Shown in pieces: positions 44,079-52,883 of a stretch of 64,000 nt of DNA. Where the stretch lies: assembly GCF_037911585.1 (NCBI RefSeq), contig NZ_JBAJNS010000001.1:438001-502000 (forward strand), given 5' to 3'. Each line of letters starts with the position of its first letter. The first letter of the stretch is position 1. The stretch comes from Streptomyces sp. GSL17-111. Its GTDB lineage: Bacteria > Actinomycetota > Actinomycetes > Streptomycetales > Streptomycetaceae. Under the pieces are notes generated by a model. It searched no databases, had not been told where the DNA came from, and saw only the letters and a program-made list of their open reading frames with translations. The position numbers and the translations under genes are program-made.

Positions 44079-45425
44079 GTGACCTCGGTGGCGATCGTTC
44101 TGTTCACCTCCGACCTGCGGGTGCACGACCACCCCCCGCTGCGGGCGGCCCTGGACGCCGCCGAGCGGGTGGTACCGCTGTTCGTCCTGGACGACGGGGT
44201 GCGCCGGGCCGGCTTCACCGTGCCGAACCGGCTGGCGTTCCTCGCCGAGACGCTCGCCGACCTCGACACGTCGCTGCGGGCGCGCGGCGGGCGGCTCGTC
44301 ACCCGGGAGGGTCCGGTGGTGGACGAGGTGTGCGCCGTCGTCCGGGAGACGGGCGCCCGGGAGGTGCACGTCGCCGCCGGGGTCAGCCGCTACGCGCTGG
44401 CCCGCGAGGAACGGCTGCGGCGGGCGCTGGGTGAGCAGGGCTGTGCGCTGCGCGTCCACGACGGCGTCATCACCGCCGTGACCCCCGGCGCCGTGACGCC
44501 GAACGGCAAGGACCACTTCGCCGTCTTCACGCCCTACCTGCGGCAGTGGGAGGGGGTGCGGACGCGGTCCCCGCTGGGTGCGCCGCGCCGGGTGGAGGTC
44601 CCGGACATCGGGTCGGCGAAGCCGCTCCCGGAGAACGTGCCGGGCGCCTCCCCGGGCCTGCCGCCCGGCGGTGAGCGGGCGGGGCGGGAGCGGCTCGACC
44701 GGTGGCTGTCCTCCGGCATCCGCGACTACGCGGAGCGGCACGACGACCTGGCCGGTGACGGCACCTCACGGCTCTCGCCCTACCTGCACTTCGGGTGCCT
44801 GTCCCCGCTCGAGGTCGTGCACCGCGCGCGCACGCGGGGCGGCGAGGGGCCCGAGGCCTTCGTACGGCAGCTCGCCTGGCGCGACTTCCACCACCAGACG
44901 CTGCACGCCCGCCCCTCGGCGTCGCACACCGACTACCGCACGCAGCACGACCGGTGGCGCACGGACGAGCGCGAGGCGGCCGCCTGGCGGAACGGCGAGA
45001 CGGGCTACCCCATCGTGGACGCGGCCATGCGCCAGCTGCGGCACGAGGGCTGGATGCACAACCGGGCCCGGCTGCTGGTGTCCAGCTTCCTCACCAAGAC
45101 GCTGTACCTGGACTGGCGGGTCGGCGCGCGGCACTTCCTCGACCTGCTGGTCGACGGGGACGTGGCGAACAACCAGCTGAACTGGCAGTGGATGGCCGGC
45201 ACGGGCACCGACACCCGTCCCAACCGCGTGCTCAACCCGCTGACGCAGGCGCGCCGCTTCGATCCGGACGGTGCGTACGTGCGGCGCTGGCTCCCGGAGC
45301 TGGACTTCCTGCCCGGCCGCAGCATCCACGAACCGTGGAAGGCGGACGGCGTCCGCTACCCGGCTCCCCTGGTGGAGCTCTCCGACGGACTGGCCCGCTT
45401 CAAGGCCGCGCGCGGCAAGGACTGA
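44079..45425 (+). CDS. phr: Class I deoxyribodipyrimidine photolyase
   Basis: 448 residues from GTG 44079 (AAAGGAG ahead). The antenna-binding domain starts VAIVLFTSDLRVHDHPPL. The FAD domain shows SRLSPYLHFGCLSP, RQLAWRDFHH, TGYPIVDAAMRQLRHEGWMHNR and the photolyase signature LLVDGDVANNQLNWQWMAG, then TRPNRVLNPLTQARRFDPDG. It repairs UV cyclobutane dimers with blue light. The gene follows rskA by 45 bp without a new promoter, so it should belong to the SigK operon. Photolyase in an ECF sigma operon points to light or photo-oxidative stress. Confidence 0.94.
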   Translation: MTSVAIVLFTSDLRVHDHPPLRAALDAAERVVPLFVLDDGVRRAGFTVPNRLAFLAETLADLDTSLRARGGRLVTREGPVVDEVCAVVRETGAREVHVAAGVSRYALAREERLRRALGEQGCALRVHDGVITAVTPGAVTPNGKDHFAVFTPYLRQWEGVRTRSPLGAPRRVEVPDIGSAKPLPENVPGASPGLPPGGERAGRERLDRWLSSGIRDYAERHDDLAGDGTSRLSPYLHFGCLSPLEVVHRARTRGGEGPEAFVRQLAWRDFHHQTLHARPSASHTDYRTQHDRWRTDEREAAAWRNGETGYPIVDAAMRQLRHEGWMHNRARLLVSSFLTKTLYLDWRVGARHFLDLLVDGDVANNQLNWQWMAGTGTDTRPNRVLNPLTQARRFDPDGAYVRRWLPELDFLPGRSIHEPWKADGVRYPAPLVELSDGLARFKAARGKD

Positions 45426-45451
45426 CGGCACGGTCCGACGGCACCGTCCAC

Positions 45452-45494
45452 GCGCCGTGGCCCCGCGTCCACCCGGGACGCGGGGCCACGGCGC
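45452..45494. terminator. Bidirectional terminator between phr and the DUF1295 gene
   Basis: Perfect 19-bp stem (arm GCGCCGTGGCCCCGCGTCC) with a 5-base loop, placed between two convergent operons. The longest perfect terminator stem in the window. Confidence 0.88.
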
Positions 45495-45518
45495 TTCGTC
45501 GTCGCGTCAGTCGTCCCG

Positions 45519-46334
45519 TCACCGCCTCCCACGGGGTGGCAGCGGGAAGAAGCCGCTCGTGCGGGCCGCGTACTCGGCGTAGCCGGGGCGCTCGGCCATG
45601 TGGGCCTCCAGCAGCCGCTTGCCGCTGCCCTTGGTCAGCAGCAGGCTCATCACCACCGGGGAGACGAGCGTCGCGGCGGCCACCGCCCAGCCCCCGGGGG
45701 CGGCCAGCAGGTACAGGCCCCACCAGACGCAGAAGTCCCCGAAGTAGTTCGGGTGGCGGGTCCAGCTCCACAGACCGCGGTCCATGATGCGGCCCTTGTT
45801 CGCGGGGTCGGAGGTGAAGCGGGCGAGTTGCCGGTCGCCCACGGCCTCGAAGAACAGGCCCGTCAGCCACACCACGACCGCGAGCACCGCCAGGGGGCCG
45901 AGCCCGGAGGGCACGTAGAGGGCCGCCTGCACCGGCAGGGACACCAGCCAGACCAGCCCGCCCTGCAGCAGGTACACCATGCGGAAGGCGTAGGCGTTGC
46001 GGCTGGTGCCGGGCGGGGCCTTGGACAGCATCCGGTCGTAGCGCGGGTCCTCGCCCCTGCCCCGGCCGCGCAGGGCGATGTGTCCGGCCAGCCGCAGCCC
46101 CCACACGGCGGTGAGGACGGTGACGAGCAGCCGACGGCCGTCGTCACCCTGCCCGCTGGAGAGGACGTATCCGGTCAGGGCCACGGCGACGAAGCCGAGC
46201 CCCCACGCCACGTCCACGATGCGGTGCATCCCCCGGACGACGGCCACGGCGAAGGTGACGAGCATGACGGCGAGCGCGCTGCCCGCCGCGAAGGCCAGGT
46301 TGAGGGCGAAGTCGCCCCAGGGGAAGCCGTTCAC
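45519..46334 (-). CDS. DUF1295 membrane protein (steroid 5-alpha-reductase-like fold)
   Basis: 271 residues, about six or seven membrane spans. The DUF1295 landmarks are IVDVAWGLGFVAVAL near the start, RLLVTVLTAVWGLRLAGHIALRGRGRGEDPRY, and FEAVGDRQLARF, GRIMDRGLWSWTRHPNYFGDFCVWWGLYL toward the end, the isoprenylcysteine methyltransferase/5-alpha-reductase-like NADPH region. The mycobacterial homologue Rv0446c is beside sigK. It may desaturate or reduce a membrane fatty acyl chain. GTG 46334 overlaps the preceding methyltransferase stop; last gene of the five-gene operon. Confidence 0.9.
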   Translation of the reverse strand: MNGFPWGDFALNLAFAAGSALAVMLVTFAVAVVRGMHRIVDVAWGLGFVAVALTGYVLSSGQGDDGRRLLVTVLTAVWGLRLAGHIALRGRGRGEDPRYDRMLSKAPPGTSRNAYAFRMVYLLQGGLVWLVSLPVQAALYVPSGLGPLAVLAVVVWLTGLFFEAVGDRQLARFTSDPANKGRIMDRGLWSWTRHPNYFGDFCVWWGLYLLAAPGGWAVAAATLVSPVVMSLLLTKGSGKRLLEAHMAERPGYAEYAARTSGFFPLPPRGRR

Positions 46335-47653
46335 GGCGTCGTCCCTTCGTCGGTGTGCCACGCGCGCGGCGTGCCGGTCATGCCGCTGTCCCCGTCGGGG
46401 CCGGGGCGGACGCCGAGGATCTGGTCGACGCCCATGCGGCGCTCCTCGAAGGCGAGGGCCCCGCCGACGAGGTAGAGCCGCCACACCCGCGCGGTGCGCA
46501 GGCCGACCAGGGCGACGACGTCGTCCCAGCGTTCCTCCAGCGTGCGGTGCCACGCCTGGACGGTGTGGACGTAGTCCTCCCGCAGCGACTGCGTGTCGCG
46601 CACCTCCAGCCCGGCGTCCTCCAGCAGGGACACGGTCTGGCCGAGGGGGCGCATGTGCATGTCCGGCGCGATGTAGGTCTCGATGAAGGCGCCGCCGCCC
46701 GGTGCGGTCGCGCCCCGGGACATCTGCTGCACCAGGACGCGGCCCCGGGGGCGGAGCATGCGCCGCAGCATCGCGGCGAACTCCGGGTACTGCGCGTCGC
46801 CGACGTGCTCCCCCATCTCGATGCTGACGGCGGCGTCGAACCCGCCGCCGTCGATGTCCCGGTAGTCGCACAGCTGGACGTCGACCCGGTCGGCCAGGCC
46901 GCGTTCGGCGGCGCGGGCCCGGACGAAGGCGGCCTGCTCGGCGGCGAGCGTCACCGACGTCACCCGCACACCCCGGTGTTCGGCCGCGTAGAGGCTGAGC
47001 GAACCCCAGCCGCAGCCGACGTCGAGCAGCCGCATGCCGGGACGGAGGTCCAGCTTGCGGCAGATCAGCTCCAGCTTGTCCCGCTGGGCGTCGGCCAGAC
47101 CGTAGCCCTCCGTGTCGGGCGGGGAGGTCCAGTATCCGCACGAGTAGGCCATGGACGGGTCGAGCAGCAGTTCGTAGAAGGCGTTGGACAGGTCGTAGTG
47201 GTGGCTGATGGCCGCGCGGTCGCGCCGCTTGCTGTGCAGCGCGCCGGACAGCCGGGCCTGTTCGGCCGGGGACGCGGGCCGGGGGCCGGGTACCCCCAGG
47301 CGGACGGCCGTTCGGGCGGCGTCCCCCAGGAGTGCGGCGCTCGCCCGCAGGTCGCCGGGGCGCAACCGGGGCGGGTGCAGTCCCCGTTCGCGCACGGCCC
47401 GCCAGACGTGGCGCAGGCCGTCGCCGAGGTCGCCCTCGACGTCGAGGTCGCCGGTGATGTAGGCCTCGGCCAGGCCGAGTTCGCCGGGCTGCCACAACAG
47501 CCGGCGCAGGGCGCGCCGGGAGGTGAGGACGACGACGGGGGCGTCGGTGGGGCCGGCCTCGTCGCCGTCCCAGGTCCGCAGCCGCACGGGCAGCGGACCG
47601 CCGAGGAACTGGGCCGCGAGGTCGCTGAGCCGCGTGGCGGCACCGGTGGTCAC
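46331..47653 (-). CDS. Cyclopropane-fatty-acyl-phospholipid synthase family methyltransferase (second copy)
   Basis: 440 residues. After a 150-residue N-terminal domain (IITGDLDVEGDLGD-like AEAYITGDLDVEGDLG at about 60-75) comes AISHHYDLSNAFYELLLDPSMAYSCGYW, the SAM site LLDVGCGWGSLSLYAAEH, VTSVTLAAEQAAF and AVSIEMGEHVGDAQYPEF, where EMIEAVG of true synthases reads EMGEHVG. This UfaA1-like branch transfers a methyl group from SAM to an unsaturated acyl chain; products could be methylene, methyl-branched, cyclopropane or furan precursors. GTG 47653 overlaps the upstream copy's stop (GTGA). Confidence 0.9.
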   Translation of the reverse strand: MTTGAATRLSDLAAQFLGGPLPVRLRTWDGDEAGPTDAPVVVLTSRRALRRLLWQPGELGLAEAYITGDLDVEGDLGDGLRHVWRAVRERGLHPPRLRPGDLRASAALLGDAARTAVRLGVPGPRPASPAEQARLSGALHSKRRDRAAISHHYDLSNAFYELLLDPSMAYSCGYWTSPPDTEGYGLADAQRDKLELICRKLDLRPGMRLLDVGCGWGSLSLYAAEHRGVRVTSVTLAAEQAAFVRARAAERGLADRVDVQLCDYRDIDGGGFDAAVSIEMGEHVGDAQYPEFAAMLRRMLRPRGRVLVQQMSRGATAPGGGAFIETYIAPDMHMRPLGQTVSLLEDAGLEVRDTQSLREDYVHTVQAWHRTLEERWDDVVALVGLRTARVWRLYLVGGALAFEERRMGVDQILGVRPGPDGDSGMTGTPRAWHTDEGTTP

Positions 47654-48924
47654 GAGGGGATCTCCTGCGGGTCGTGCGCGGGCGGGGTGGTCAGCAGCAG
47701 GTGGTGGACATCGAGGTAGCCGGAGCGGAACCCGGCCTCGGAGTAGGCGAGGTAGAAGGTCCACATGCGCCGGAACGTGGCGTCGAAACCGAGCGCGTCG
47801 ACCTCGTCGGCGCGTTCGGTGAAGCGCTCCCGCCACAGGCGCAGCGTCTCGGCGTAGTGCGGGCCGAAGGCGTCGCACCGGTCCAGGCGCAGGGCGGTGT
47901 GGGCGGCGGTCACCTCCCGCACCGCGGTGGTGGAGGGCAGGAAGCCGCCCGGGAAGATGTACTTCTGTATCCAGGTGTAGGTGTTCCGGGTGGCCAGCAT
48001 GCGGTCGTGGGGCATGGTGATGGCCTGGACGGCGATCCGGCCGCCGGGCACGGTCAGCCTCTCCAACGTCCGGAAGTAGGTGGGCCAGAACTCGGCCCCC
48101 ACCGCCTCGATCATCTCGACGCTCACCACGGCGTCGTACCGTCCGGTGACCTCGCGGTAGTCGGCGAGCAGGACGGTGACCGCGTCGGCGTGCCCGGCCG
48201 CCGCGATGCGCCGCTGGGCCAGCTCGCGCTGCTCGGCCGAGAGGGTGACGCTGACGACGGTCGCCCCCCGGGACGCGGCCCGCAGGGCCAGCTCGCCCCA
48301 GCCGGTGCCGATCTCCAGCAGCCGCGTGCCGGGGCCGACGCCCGCGAGGTCGAGGAGCTGGTCGATCTTGCGGTGCTGGGCGGCGGGGAGTGTGTCGAAG
48401 GAGGCCGGGAAGCCCCGGAAGAGGGCCGCCGAGTAGGACAGCGTCTCGTCGAGGAAGAGCCCGAAGAGGTCGTTGGACAGGTCGTAGTGGCGGTGGATGT
48501 TCTCGCGCGAGCCGTCCGGGGTGTTGCGCTGGGACGTCGGCTGGCGGCCGGCCCACAGGGCGCGCAGGCGCTGGAGGGGTGCGGGCACGAGCTCGGCGAT
48601 GTGGGCGGCGAGGACGGTCAGGACGCCGACGAGGTCCTCGGCCTCCCACTCCCCGGCCATGTAGGACTCCCCGAAGCCGATGAGGCCGTGGGCCGCGACG
48701 CGCCGGTGGAACGCGCGGGGGTCGCGCAGTTCGAGCAGCGGGCCGCCGAGACCGACGTCCGGGCCGTCGGGCCGCCGGACCCGCAGGGGCAGACGGGACA
48801 GGGCCCGGCGGACCAGCCGCTCGGCGATCAGCACCCGCGCCGGGGAGACGCGTGGCACCTCCGCCACGTCAGGCCACCGCACGGGATCGATCGCGGTGGC
48901 TCGGGCAACTGCGGACACGTTCAC
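47650..48924 (-). CDS. Cyclopropane-fatty-acyl-phospholipid synthase family methyltransferase (first copy)
   Basis: 424 residues from GTG 48924 (AGGAGG eight bases before; coupled to DUF1365 by GTGA). The core is ENIHRHYDLSNDLFGLFLDETLSYSAALF, SAM loop LLEIGTGWGELALRAAS, VVSVTLSAEQRELAQRRI, VVSVEMIEAVGAEFWPTYF with the canonical EMIEAVG bicarbonate site, and QAITMPHDRMLATRNTYTWIQKYIFPGG. It shares about one third of its residues by eye with the copy downstream but keeps the full active site. Probably the principal methyl/methylene transferase acting on monounsaturated phospholipid chains. Confidence 0.92.
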   Translation of the reverse strand: MNVSAVARATAIDPVRWPDVAEVPRVSPARVLIAERLVRRALSRLPLRVRRPDGPDVGLGGPLLELRDPRAFHRRVAAHGLIGFGESYMAGEWEAEDLVGVLTVLAAHIAELVPAPLQRLRALWAGRQPTSQRNTPDGSRENIHRHYDLSNDLFGLFLDETLSYSAALFRGFPASFDTLPAAQHRKIDQLLDLAGVGPGTRLLEIGTGWGELALRAASRGATVVSVTLSAEQRELAQRRIAAAGHADAVTVLLADYREVTGRYDAVVSVEMIEAVGAEFWPTYFRTLERLTVPGGRIAVQAITMPHDRMLATRNTYTWIQKYIFPGGFLPSTTAVREVTAAHTALRLDRCDAFGPHYAETLRLWRERFTERADEVDALGFDATFRRMWTFYLAYSEAGFRSGYLDVHHLLLTTPPAHDPQEIPS

Positions 48925-49649
48925 TCCACACCCTCCTGGGCCTGGTGACGGGGACGGGGAAGCACGGGCAGGCCGCGCAGGTACAGGCGGACGCCGTGCA
49001 GCCGGATGGCGGCGGAGACGGCGAGGGTCGACCACGGGTGGCGCAGCGCCGCCCGGAGCAGCTCGCGGACGCCGGCGGGTCGGCGCCGGCCCCGCACGGT
49101 GGCGGTGAACGGGCGGGCGCCGTCCCGTTCGAGGTGGACGGTCAGGTCGAGCCGCTCGCCGGGTTCGGGCAGCCGCATCCGGTAGCCGCCGTCGACCGGG
49201 AAGAACGGCGAGACGTAGAACTCCTTGGCCACGCTGACCCGTCCGGCCTCCCCCGGCCTCAGCAGGTAGCAGTGCCGCTCGCCGTAGGTGTTGTGCACCT
49301 CGGCCACCACGCAGGGGCCGGAGCCGTCCTCGGGGGTGCACCAGTAGAGCGTCAGCGGGTTGAAGACGTGGCCGAGCACGCGGGCGTGGGCCAGCATCAC
49401 CGCCCGGCCGTCGCCGAGGCGCACGTCGTGGGCGGCCAGGTAGCGGGCGAGCCCCTCCCGCAGGGAGGACGCGGTGCCGGCGAAGTGGTCGCGGGCGTCG
49501 AAGCGGGCCAGCGGGCGCAGCGGCCGGGGCAGCCGCGGCGGGTGGTCGACGTCGATGAGCCACAGGTAGGTGCGGTGCCGCAACGTGTGCCGCAGCGGCC
49601 GGTTGCGGACGTGCACCACCTCGCTGGGGTAGAGCGCGGGCACGCTCAC
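48921..49649 (-). CDS. DUF1365 family protein
   Basis: 242 residues, soluble. The family signature is clear: VVHVRNRPLRHTLRHRTYLWLIDVDHPPRLPR, DHFAG, VMLAHARVLGHVFNPLTLYWC and VVAEVHNTYGERHCYLLRPGE followed by SVAKEFYVSPFFPVDGGYRMRLPEP. Genes of this family always seem to travel with a FAD oxidoreductase and cyclopropane-synthase-like methyltransferase (Rv0448c in mycobacteria); its biochemical role is not known. GTG 49649 overlaps the oxidoreductase stop (TGGTGA); GTG 49652 is equally possible. Confidence 0.9.
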   Translation of the reverse strand: MSVPALYPSEVVHVRNRPLRHTLRHRTYLWLIDVDHPPRLPRPLRPLARFDARDHFAGTASSLREGLARYLAAHDVRLGDGRAVMLAHARVLGHVFNPLTLYWCTPEDGSGPCVVAEVHNTYGERHCYLLRPGEAGRVSVAKEFYVSPFFPVDGGYRMRLPEPGERLDLTVHLERDGARPFTATVRGRRRPAGVRELLRAALRHPWSTLAVSAAIRLHGVRLYLRGLPVLPRPRHQAQEGVE

Positions 49650-50917
49650 CACTCCACCCCCAGGGCGCGGGCGGCCTCCACCCCGGAGCGGCAGCCGTCC
49701 TCGTGGAACCCCCAGCCGTGGTGGGCGCCGGCGTAGGCGGTGACCGGGCCGCTGAGAGCGGGCAGTTCGCGCTGGGCCGCCACGGACTCGGGGGTGTAGA
49801 CGGGGTGCTCGTAGACCATCTCGGCCAGCACCTTCGCCGGGTCCACGCGGTCGGCCCCGCCGAGGGTGACGACGTGCGGCCGGGTGGCGGGCAGCCGTTG
49901 CAGCCGGTTCATGTCGTAGCTGACCCGCACGGCGTCCGCGCCGGAGTCGCAGGCGGGCATCAGGTAGTTCCAGGAGGCCCGGGCGCCGGGGCGGCGGGGC
50001 AGGAGGGAGTCGTCGGTGTGCAGCTGGGTGGCGTTGCGGGAGTAGCGGAACGCCCCGAGGACCCGGCGTTCGTCCTCGGTCGGGTCGGCCAGCAGCCGCA
50101 GCGCCTGGTCGGGGTGGACGGCGACGACGACCGCGTCGTAGCGCTCCGCACCGCCGTCCGCCGTGACGACGTCCGCCCCCTCGGCGTGCCGGCGCACGCT
50201 GCGCACCGGTGTGCCGGTGCGGACGACGGGGATCTGTTTGGCCACGCGGTCGACGTAGGCGCGGGAACCGCCGGTGACCGTCCGCCAGGTGGGCGAACCG
50301 GTGACCGAGAGCATCCCGTGGTGGTCCAGGAACCGGAACAGGTACCGGGCGGGGTAGCGCAGCGCGGTGTCGGCCGCGCAGGACCAGACCGCCGAGACCA
50401 CCGGCGTCATGAAGTGGGTGACGAAGTAGCGGGAGAACCGCGCGTGGGCGAGGAACTGGCCGAGTGTGGGTTCGGCCTCGCCCTCGGGCGTGGCCAGGAG
50501 GGCGCGGGCGCGCCGGTGGAAGACGGGCACCTCGGTGAGCAGCCGCAGGTAGGCGGGGCGCAGGGCGTTGCGGGGGTCGGCGAACAGGCCGCGCGGGCCG
50601 AGCGCTCCGGCGTACTCCAGTCCGCATCCCTCGCACCGCACCGACATGCTCATCTCGGACTCCTGCGTCTCGACGCCCAACACGTCGAACAGGCGCAGGA
50701 GGTGGGGGTAGGTGCGCCGGTTGTGCACGATGAACCCGGAGTCGACGGCGTGCGTGGTGCCGTCGGGGTCGGTGACCTCGTGGGTGTGGGCGTGGCCGCC
50801 GAGCCGGACGTCGGCCTCGTAGAGCGTGACCTCGTGCGCCTGGCTCAACACGTATCCCGCCGTGAGTCCCGCGACCCCGCTGCCGATGACCGCGGTGCGC
50901 CGTCGTTCGCCTGGCAT
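49646..50917 (-). CDS. FAD-dependent oxidoreductase (amine-oxidase-like), Rv0449c type
   Basis: 423 residues; ATG 50917 follows GGAGGGAA well. The dinucleotide-binding fold VIGSGVAGLTAGYVLSQAHEVTLYEAD is at 9-36, followed by GGHAHTHEV, DSGFIVHN and the C-terminal FAD site PVTAYAGAHHGWGFHEDGCRSGVEAARAL. AVHPDQALRLLADPTEDER and HTDDSLLPRRPGARASWNYL match this subfamily, which accompanies cyclopropane/furan fatty-acid genes. It could oxidise or reduce the acyl chain modified by the next two methyltransferases. First gene of the operon, with a SigK-type promoter 66 bp upstream. Confidence 0.92.
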   Translation of the reverse strand: MPGERRRTAVIGSGVAGLTAGYVLSQAHEVTLYEADVRLGGHAHTHEVTDPDGTTHAVDSGFIVHNRRTYPHLLRLFDVLGVETQESEMSMSVRCEGCGLEYAGALGPRGLFADPRNALRPAYLRLLTEVPVFHRRARALLATPEGEAEPTLGQFLAHARFSRYFVTHFMTPVVSAVWSCAADTALRYPARYLFRFLDHHGMLSVTGSPTWRTVTGGSRAYVDRVAKQIPVVRTGTPVRSVRRHAEGADVVTADGGAERYDAVVVAVHPDQALRLLADPTEDERRVLGAFRYSRNATQLHTDDSLLPRRPGARASWNYLMPACDSGADAVRVSYDMNRLQRLPATRPHVVTLGGADRVDPAKVLAEMVYEHPVYTPESVAAQRELPALSGPVTAYAGAHHGWGFHEDGCRSGVEAARALGVEW

Positions 50918-50982
50918 GCCACTTCCCTCCCTGGGCCCCACGGATGCGCGCCCGCGTCGCGCGGGCCGGGGCGTCGAGGGGC

Positions 50983-51009
50983 ATTCGGTGCCGACGGCCG
51001 GGCGGATTG
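50983..51009 (-). promoter_or_regulatory. SigK-type promoter of the fatty-acid modification operon
   Basis: On the minus strand ACCAATCCGC carries CAATCC, then 15 bases, then CCGAAT (50988-50983). Predicted +1 is about 50976, giving a 59-base leader with a ribosome binding site before ATG 50917. Confidence 0.68.
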
Positions 51010-51092
51010 GTCCGGCGTGGATCATTCCTGGAACGCGGTCGCAGCCGACACGCCGCACCGCCGGGCGGATTTCACTCGATCGAAGGTCGTAC

Positions 51093-51119
51093 CAATCCGC
51101 CGGGCGGCGGGGCCCGAAT
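51093..51119 (+). promoter_or_regulatory. SigK-type promoter of the molybdopterin oxidoreductase gene
   Basis: ACCAATCCGC with CAATCC, then 15 bases, then CCGAAT (51114-51119). Predicted +1 falls on GTG 51127, so the message would be leaderless. It is back to back with the promoter at 50983-51009, 84 bp apart centre to centre. Confidence 0.68.
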
Positions 51120-51126
51120 GCGGGAT

Positions 51127-52749
51127 GTGAAGACGAACTCGGCACGACGCCTCCGCCTGTCGGCGCTCGGCGCGCTCAGCGGCCTGCTGGCCGCCGCGTC
51201 CGCCCTGGGCGCCGCAGAGCTGGTGTCCGCGGCCGTCCGGCCGGAGTCCGCTCCGCTCACCGTCATCGGTGGCTCGGTCATCGACGCGACGCCGCAGGCG
51301 GTCAAGGAGTGGGCGGTCCAGACGCTCGGCCCGGACAACAAGACGTGGCTGCGGCGCGGCGTGCTGGTCTTCGTCGCGCTGTTCGCCATGGGCCTCGGCG
51401 TGCTCGGCCTGCGTCACCGGCGGATCGCCTCGGCGGGCGTGCTGGTGTTCGGCGTGGTCGGCGTACTGGCCGCGCTGAGCCGCCCGGCCGCCGAGACGGG
51501 CGACGTGCTGCCCCCGGTGGTCGGGTCCGTGGTCGGGGCAGGGGTGCTGTACCTGCTGGCGGGACGACTGACCACCGCACCGGCCGACACACCACCACCG
51601 ACGGACGGCGGGCTGCCGAACGGCGGCGGCTCCGTCGTCGCTCCGGGCGCGGACCAGGGGTTCGACCGGCGGGGATTCGTCCTCGCCGCGTCCGTGGCGG
51701 CGGCCGCCTCGGCGGGCGCGGGCGCTCTGGGTCGGCGCCTGAACAGCTCCAGTGGGGCCGAGGCGGCCGCGTCCCGTACCGCTGTGTCACTGCCCGCTCC
51801 GGACGTGGCGGCCCCGGCGCAACCCGCCGGTGCGGACCTCGGCATCCGGGACGTCGCACCGTTCCGCACACCGAACGACGCGTTCTACCGCATCGACACG
51901 GCCCTCCGGGTGCCCCGGGTGGACGCCACGCGGTGGACCCTGCGCCTCCACGGCGCGGGCGTGCGCACCCCGCTCACGCTCACCTTCGACGACCTGCTCG
52001 GGCGGGAGCTGGTCGAGCGGGACATCACCCTCACCTGCGTCTCCAACCAGGTCGGCGGCCCCTACGTCGGCAACGCCCGGTGGATCGGCGTCCGGCTCGC
52101 GGACGTGCTGCGGGAGGCGGGCGTACGGGCGCCGTCGGTCGGCGGGCCCGCCGACCAGCTGGTGGCCCGCTCGGTGGAGGGCATGACGATCGGCACGCCG
52201 GTCGAGACCGTCCTCGACGGCCGCGACGCCCTCCTGGCCGTCGGCATGAACGGCGAGCCGCTGCCGTTCGACCACGGCTTCCCGGTGCGCATGGTCGTGC
52301 CGGGGCTGTACGGGTACGTGTCCGCGTGCAAGTGGCTGCGCGAGCTGGAGCTCACCACGTTCGCCGACTACGACGCCTACTGGGTCAAGCGGGACTGGGC
52401 GGCGCAGGCGCCCATCAAGACCCAGTCGCGTATCGACACCCCGCGTCCGCTCGCCTCGGTACCGGCGGGCACGGTGCCGGTGGCCGGGGTCGCCTGGGCA
52501 CAGACGCGCGGGGTGGCCCGCGTCGAGGTGCGGGTGGACGAAGGCCCCTGGCAGCGTGCCGAGCTGGCGCCCGTCGCCACCGACGACACCTGGCGCCAGT
52601 GGGTGTGGCAGTGGCCCGCCACGCCGGGCCGGCACCGGCTGGAGGTGCGCGCCACCGACGGTGACGGGCGCGTCCAGACGGCCCGCCGCACCGGGACCGT
52701 CCCCGACGGGGCGTCCGGACATCACTCGGTGGTGGTCACCGTCGACTGA
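51127..52749 (+). CDS. Membrane-anchored molybdopterin-dependent oxidoreductase (sulfite oxidase family)
   Basis: 540 residues from GTG 51127; ATG 51118 overlaps the -10 and is unlikely if the SigK-type promoter is used. The N-terminal 170 residues hold four hydrophobic segments ([71 protein letters not shown]), then a fifth with a Tat-like DRRGFVLAASVAAAASAG. The outer part is an Oxidored_molyb domain (AFYRIDTALRVP, DITLTCVSNQVGG with the Mo-ligand Cys, HGFPVRMVVPGLYGYVSACKWL) and a C-terminal Ig-like Mo-co dimerisation domain (VAWAQTRGVARVEVRVD). Probably an exported reductase or oxidase, in the same regulon as the fasciclin protein. Confidence 0.9.
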   Translation: MKTNSARRLRLSALGALSGLLAAASALGAAELVSAAVRPESAPLTVIGGSVIDATPQAVKEWAVQTLGPDNKTWLRRGVLVFVALFAMGLGVLGLRHRRIASAGVLVFGVVGVLAALSRPAAETGDVLPPVVGSVVGAGVLYLLAGRLTTAPADTPPPTDGGLPNGGGSVVAPGADQGFDRRGFVLAASVAAAASAGAGALGRRLNSSSGAEAAASRTAVSLPAPDVAAPAQPAGADLGIRDVAPFRTPNDAFYRIDTALRVPRVDATRWTLRLHGAGVRTPLTLTFDDLLGRELVERDITLTCVSNQVGGPYVGNARWIGVRLADVLREAGVRAPSVGGPADQLVARSVEGMTIGTPVETVLDGRDALLAVGMNGEPLPFDHGFPVRMVVPGLYGYVSACKWLRELELTTFADYDAYWVKRDWAAQAPIKTQSRIDTPRPLASVPAGTVPVAGVAWAQTRGVARVEVRVDEGPWQRAELAPVATDDTWRQWVWQWPATPGRHRLEVRATDGDGRVQTARRTGTVPDGASGHHSVVVTVD

Positions 52750-52842
52750 TTCCACCGCCCCCGGGGTCCGGGGCCCGCCCCCGGCTTGCCCCTCGAAGAC
52801 CGCTTCATCCCTTTACGACCAGATTCCTTCGCCCCCGAAAGA

Positions 52843-52860
52843 GGGTCTCGTCCGAGACCC
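52843..52860 (+). repeat. Hairpin in the leader of the fasciclin gene
   Basis: GGGTCTCG-TC-CGAGACCC, an 8-bp stem with a very tight loop 24 bases before ATG 52884. It may stabilise the message or partly attenuate read-through from the molybdopterin gene. Confidence 0.45.
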
Positions 52861-52883
52861 GCGACCTACTGGAGAGAGTCACC

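Noticed and set aside
52805..52840. TCATCC...CCGAAA before the fasciclin gene as a SigK promoter
   Set aside because: Spacing is 24 bases, not 15-16. The gene is more likely read from the molybdopterin gene promoter.
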